A stretch of 8,156 nt of DNA from Verrucomicrobiaceae bacterium (GTDB lineage: Bacteria > Verrucomicrobiota > Verrucomicrobiae > Verrucomicrobiales > Akkermansiaceae): positions 1-8,156 of the forward strand of contig CANBTO010000209.1 of assembly GCA_947372405.1 (NCBI GenBank), written 5' to 3'. A program made the position numbers and the translations under genes. Position 1 is the first letter of the stretch, and each line of letters opens with the position of its first letter. Below the pieces are notes generated by a model. It was not told the origin of the DNA, made no database searches, and saw only the letters and a list, made by a program, of their open reading frames with translations. Below are positions 6,324 through 8,156 of the stretch, in pieces.

Positions 6324-8078
6324 TCATGGTGCTGCTCCGGTGAGCTTGATATCGAATGGGTTTTCATCGGCATCGTTGCTCTTGATATGGATTGCCGCAT
6401 TTCTTGTGCCGCTTGCCGTTGGCTTGAAGGTTGCTTTGAAGGTCGTGATCCCAGCAAGTCCAAGCGAGGTGTTGGCGGGTTGGGTGATGATGAAATCCCC
6501 GGCATTGGTCCCGTCCACTGTAACGACCAGGCCGTTGAGTTTAGCGGTGCTTTTGTTGAGGACTGTGAAAGTCTTCGCTTTGCCGCTTTGCCCGACCACC
6601 ACCGTGCCGAAACTTTTTTTGGATGTGCCATCGACCAAGCTGCTTCCCGATGGTTGCTGGACATCGATCTCGGGAGTTCCGGCAAGTTTCATGCAGGGAT
6701 AGCCATGCCATGTCGGGGAGGTGAATCCTGTGTGGCCAGCGATGTAGTTGATCGTAAATCCGGATGCGGTTTCTTCAAAAACACTCAAGCCCAACTTGGG
6801 AGCATTTCCCAAAAACGTGGCTGTGGTCAGGCTGATGCAACCGTCGAACCCATTTTTCCCGATGTTGGTGACGTCCGGGCCGATCGTCACGTTTTTGACG
6901 CCATAGCAACATTCAAACGCGTAATCCCCGATGCTGGTGACGCCGGAAGGAATCGTCAGGCTCTTGAAGCCGTAGCAATTGGAGAAGGCGCCATTCTCAA
7001 TACTCCTGAGGCTGGTGGGGAGCTCGATGCTGGTAAGGCTGCAATCGTAGAAGGCATATTTCCCGATGCTGGTGAGGCTGGAAGGAAACGTCAGGCCCGT
7101 AATGCGGTTGCAATAGTAAAACGCGATGTCCTCAATCCGGGTGACACCGGAAGGGATGATGTAGTCTCCGCTCTTTGCCCAAGGATATTGAATGAGGGTT
7201 GTTTTTTGCCGGTTAAACAAAACGCCGTCCTCGCTGCTATACTTGGGATTGAGCGCATCCACAATGATCTCCGTAAGTTTTTCGCAAGCAAACGCACCCT
7301 GCCCGATGCTGGTGACGGTGGATGGGATATGCACACTCGTCAGTTCGTCGCACCAGTAAAACGCGTCATATCCAATGCTGGTGACGCCGGGGGAAATTGT
7401 TACGGTTTTTAGGCCGCAACCGTTGAACGCGTCATGACCGATGCTGACGACACTGGAGGGAATGGTCACGCTCGCCAGGTTGAAGCAACCATGGAACGCA
7501 TGAGGCTCGATGCTGGTGACGCTGGAGGGGATTGAAACGCCCGTAAGGTGATCGCAATAGGAGAACGCGTCATGCCCGATGCTGGTGGCACTTGAGGGGA
7601 TCCTGTAGTTGCCGGTCTTTCCTACCGGACATTGGATGAGCCTGTCCTTTCGATGGTTGAACAAAACCCCATCCTCGCTGGAATAGTTGGGGTTGAGCGC
7701 ATCCACGATGATGTCAGTCAGCTTTTCGCCAGAAAACGCGCCCTGCCCAATGCTGGTGACACTGGAGGGAACGGTCACGCTCTTCAGCGCATTGCATCTG
7801 AGGAACGCATATTTCCCGATGTTGGTGACACTTGAGGGAATCGTCACACTCGTCAGCCTCCTGCAATTTTGAAACGCGCTTTCCCCGATGCTGGTGACGG
7901 GCTTTCCGCTGATCGTGGCGGGGATGACCACTGCGCCGGATTCCGAATATGGATACTCCGTAATGGTGATGGAATCGCCGTGATCCACGTAAGTGAATTC
8001 CCCAAACGTAGCGGCGGAGAGCGGCAGGACCAGGAGGCACAGGGACGCGCTGGTGGCGAGAGTGTGTTTTGTGATCAT
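6324..8078 (-). CDS. Secreted BspA-like leucine-rich-repeat protein with C-terminal Ig-like (ASH/choice-of-anchor D type) domain
   Basis: 584 residues, ATG at 8078, stop TGA at 6326-6324. Residues 1-23 are a signal peptide (MITKHTLATSASLCLLVLPLSAA). From about 60 to 435 there are at least 13 copies of a 22-24 residue unit, consensus 'SVTIPSSVTSIGxxAFxxCxxL', the LRR_5/BspA type. The units are broken twice by an insert around 'IIVDALNPxYSSEDGVLFN' (123-141 and 271-289), part of a 70-residue duplicated block. Residues about 468-582 form a beta-sandwich like ASH/HYDIN or choice-of-anchor D domains: 'FGTVVVGQSG' (490-499), 'GTNAGDF' (523-529), 'SNDADENPFDIKLTG' (567-581). BspA-type repeats typically mediate surface binding or adhesion; that function is not shown here. 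There is no C-terminal sorting signal or anchor after the last domain, so release or attachment by unknown means is possible. The long antisense frame over the repeats is a shadow. No Shine-Dalgarno is visible. Confidence 0.9.
   Translation of the reverse strand: MITKHTLATSASLCLLVLPLSAATFGEFTYVDHGDSITITEYPYSESGAVVIPATISGKPVTSIGESAFQNCRRLTSVTIPSSVTNIGKYAFLRCNALKSVTVPSSVTSIGQGAFSGEKLTDIIVDALNPNYSSEDGVLFNHRKDRLIQCPVGKTGNYRIPSSATSIGHDAFSYCDHLTGVSIPSSVTSIEPHAFHGCFNLASVTIPSSVVSIGHDAFNGCGLKTVTISPGVTSIGYDAFYWCDELTSVHIPSTVTSIGQGAFACEKLTEIIVDALNPKYSSEDGVLFNRQKTTLIQYPWAKSGDYIIPSGVTRIEDIAFYYCNRITGLTFPSSLTSIGKYAFYDCSLTSIELPTSLRSIENGAFSNCYGFKSLTIPSGVTSIGDYAFECCYGVKNVTIGPDVTNIGKNGFDGCISLTTATFLGNAPKLGLSVFEETASGFTINYIAGHTGFTSPTWHGYPCMKLAGTPEIDVQQPSGSSLVDGTSKKSFGTVVVGQSGKAKTFTVLNKSTAKLNGLVVTVDGTNAGDFIITQPANTSLGLAGITTFKATFKPTASGTRNAAIHIKSNDADENPFDIKLTGAAP
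7119..7328 (-). repeat. Second copy of the 70-residue duplicated LRR block
   Basis: Encodes residues 251-320 of the LRR protein and aligns without gaps to residues 103-172 (DNA 7563-7772), offset exactly 148 residues or 444 bp. I count 48 of 70 identical residues, with the 'VDALNP' insert most conserved. Confidence 0.8.
7563..7772 (-). repeat. First copy of the 70-residue duplicated LRR block
   Basis: Encodes residues 103-172 of the LRR protein and pairs with the copy at 7119-7328. Both blocks consist of one LRR unit, the 'NPxYSSEDGVLFN' insert, a short strand 'LIQ.P', and the start of the next LRR unit. The divergence (about 31% at protein level) points to an old duplication kept by selection. 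Confidence 0.8.
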
Positions 8079-8156
8079 GTTTTCGGGATTGGGGTCGCAG
8101 GCATGTTGCGGGCCATCGCACTGTATGACCGATGTGCGGACTTTGATTCGTTCGTG

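Noticed and set aside
6387..7412. 341-codon open frame on the plus strand
   Set aside because: It is antisense to the LRR gene and periodic only because the LRR repeats are periodic; the minus-strand protein has a signal peptide and clear LRR units.
6800..7900. Regularly spaced short repeats resembling a CRISPR array
   Set aside because: The roughly 69-bp period is the LRR codon repeat (about 23 residues); repeats are degenerate at DNA level and the reading frame is intact.

Overview
The window (8156 bp) looks like chromosomal DNA of a free-living bacterium of the Planctomycetes-Verrucomicrobia-Chlamydiae group, most likely Verrucomicrobia. This is an inference from content: an alpha-2-macroglobulin-like protein fused to TPR repeats, a secreted BspA-type leucine-rich-repeat protein with a 'choice-of-anchor D'-like C-terminal domain, a small exported protein with a beta-module I associate with this group, and long intergenic spacers. 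No rRNA, tRNA, CRISPR array, intact insertion sequence or integrase is seen.

Layout: (1) 1-2460, plus strand: the 3' part of a large macroglobulin-like/TPR gene whose 5' end lies outside the window. (2) 2461-2548: a short convergent spacer with two hairpins. (3) 2549-3652, minus: an AT-rich gene for a zinc-ribbon, multi-pass membrane protein of unknown function. (4) 3841-4791, minus: a GC-rich gene for a helical protein with a C-terminal fibronectin-III-like beta domain. (5) 4792-5427: a 636-bp spacer without a credible gene, carrying five TTCGAA-centred palindromes and a GC-rich hairpin-rich block. (6) 5428-6144, minus: a small exported protein. (7) 6145-6323: a spacer with another copy of the palindromic repeat. 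(8) 6324-8078, minus: a secreted LRR_5/BspA-like protein with an internal segmental duplication and a C-terminal Ig-like domain.

The four minus-strand genes have gaps of 188, 636 and 179 bp, so they are probably separate transcription units rather than an operon. Base composition is mosaic: the genes at 1-2460 and 3841-4791 are about 60-65% GC by eye, the zinc-ribbon membrane gene about 45-48%, the small exported protein about 50% and the LRR gene about 54%. This suggests an accessory region assembled from pieces of different history. Three of the five proteins look exported or enveloped (macroglobulin-like by family, small exported protein and LRR protein by signal peptide) and one is an integral membrane protein, so the common theme is cell envelope and surface; no shared pathway can be demonstrated.

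I did not find a convincing new multi-gene system. The most distinctive signal not explained by genes is the dispersed palindromic repeat built on GTTTTCGAAAAC followed by GC-rich sequence, with a 19/21 match between copies about 1 kb apart.
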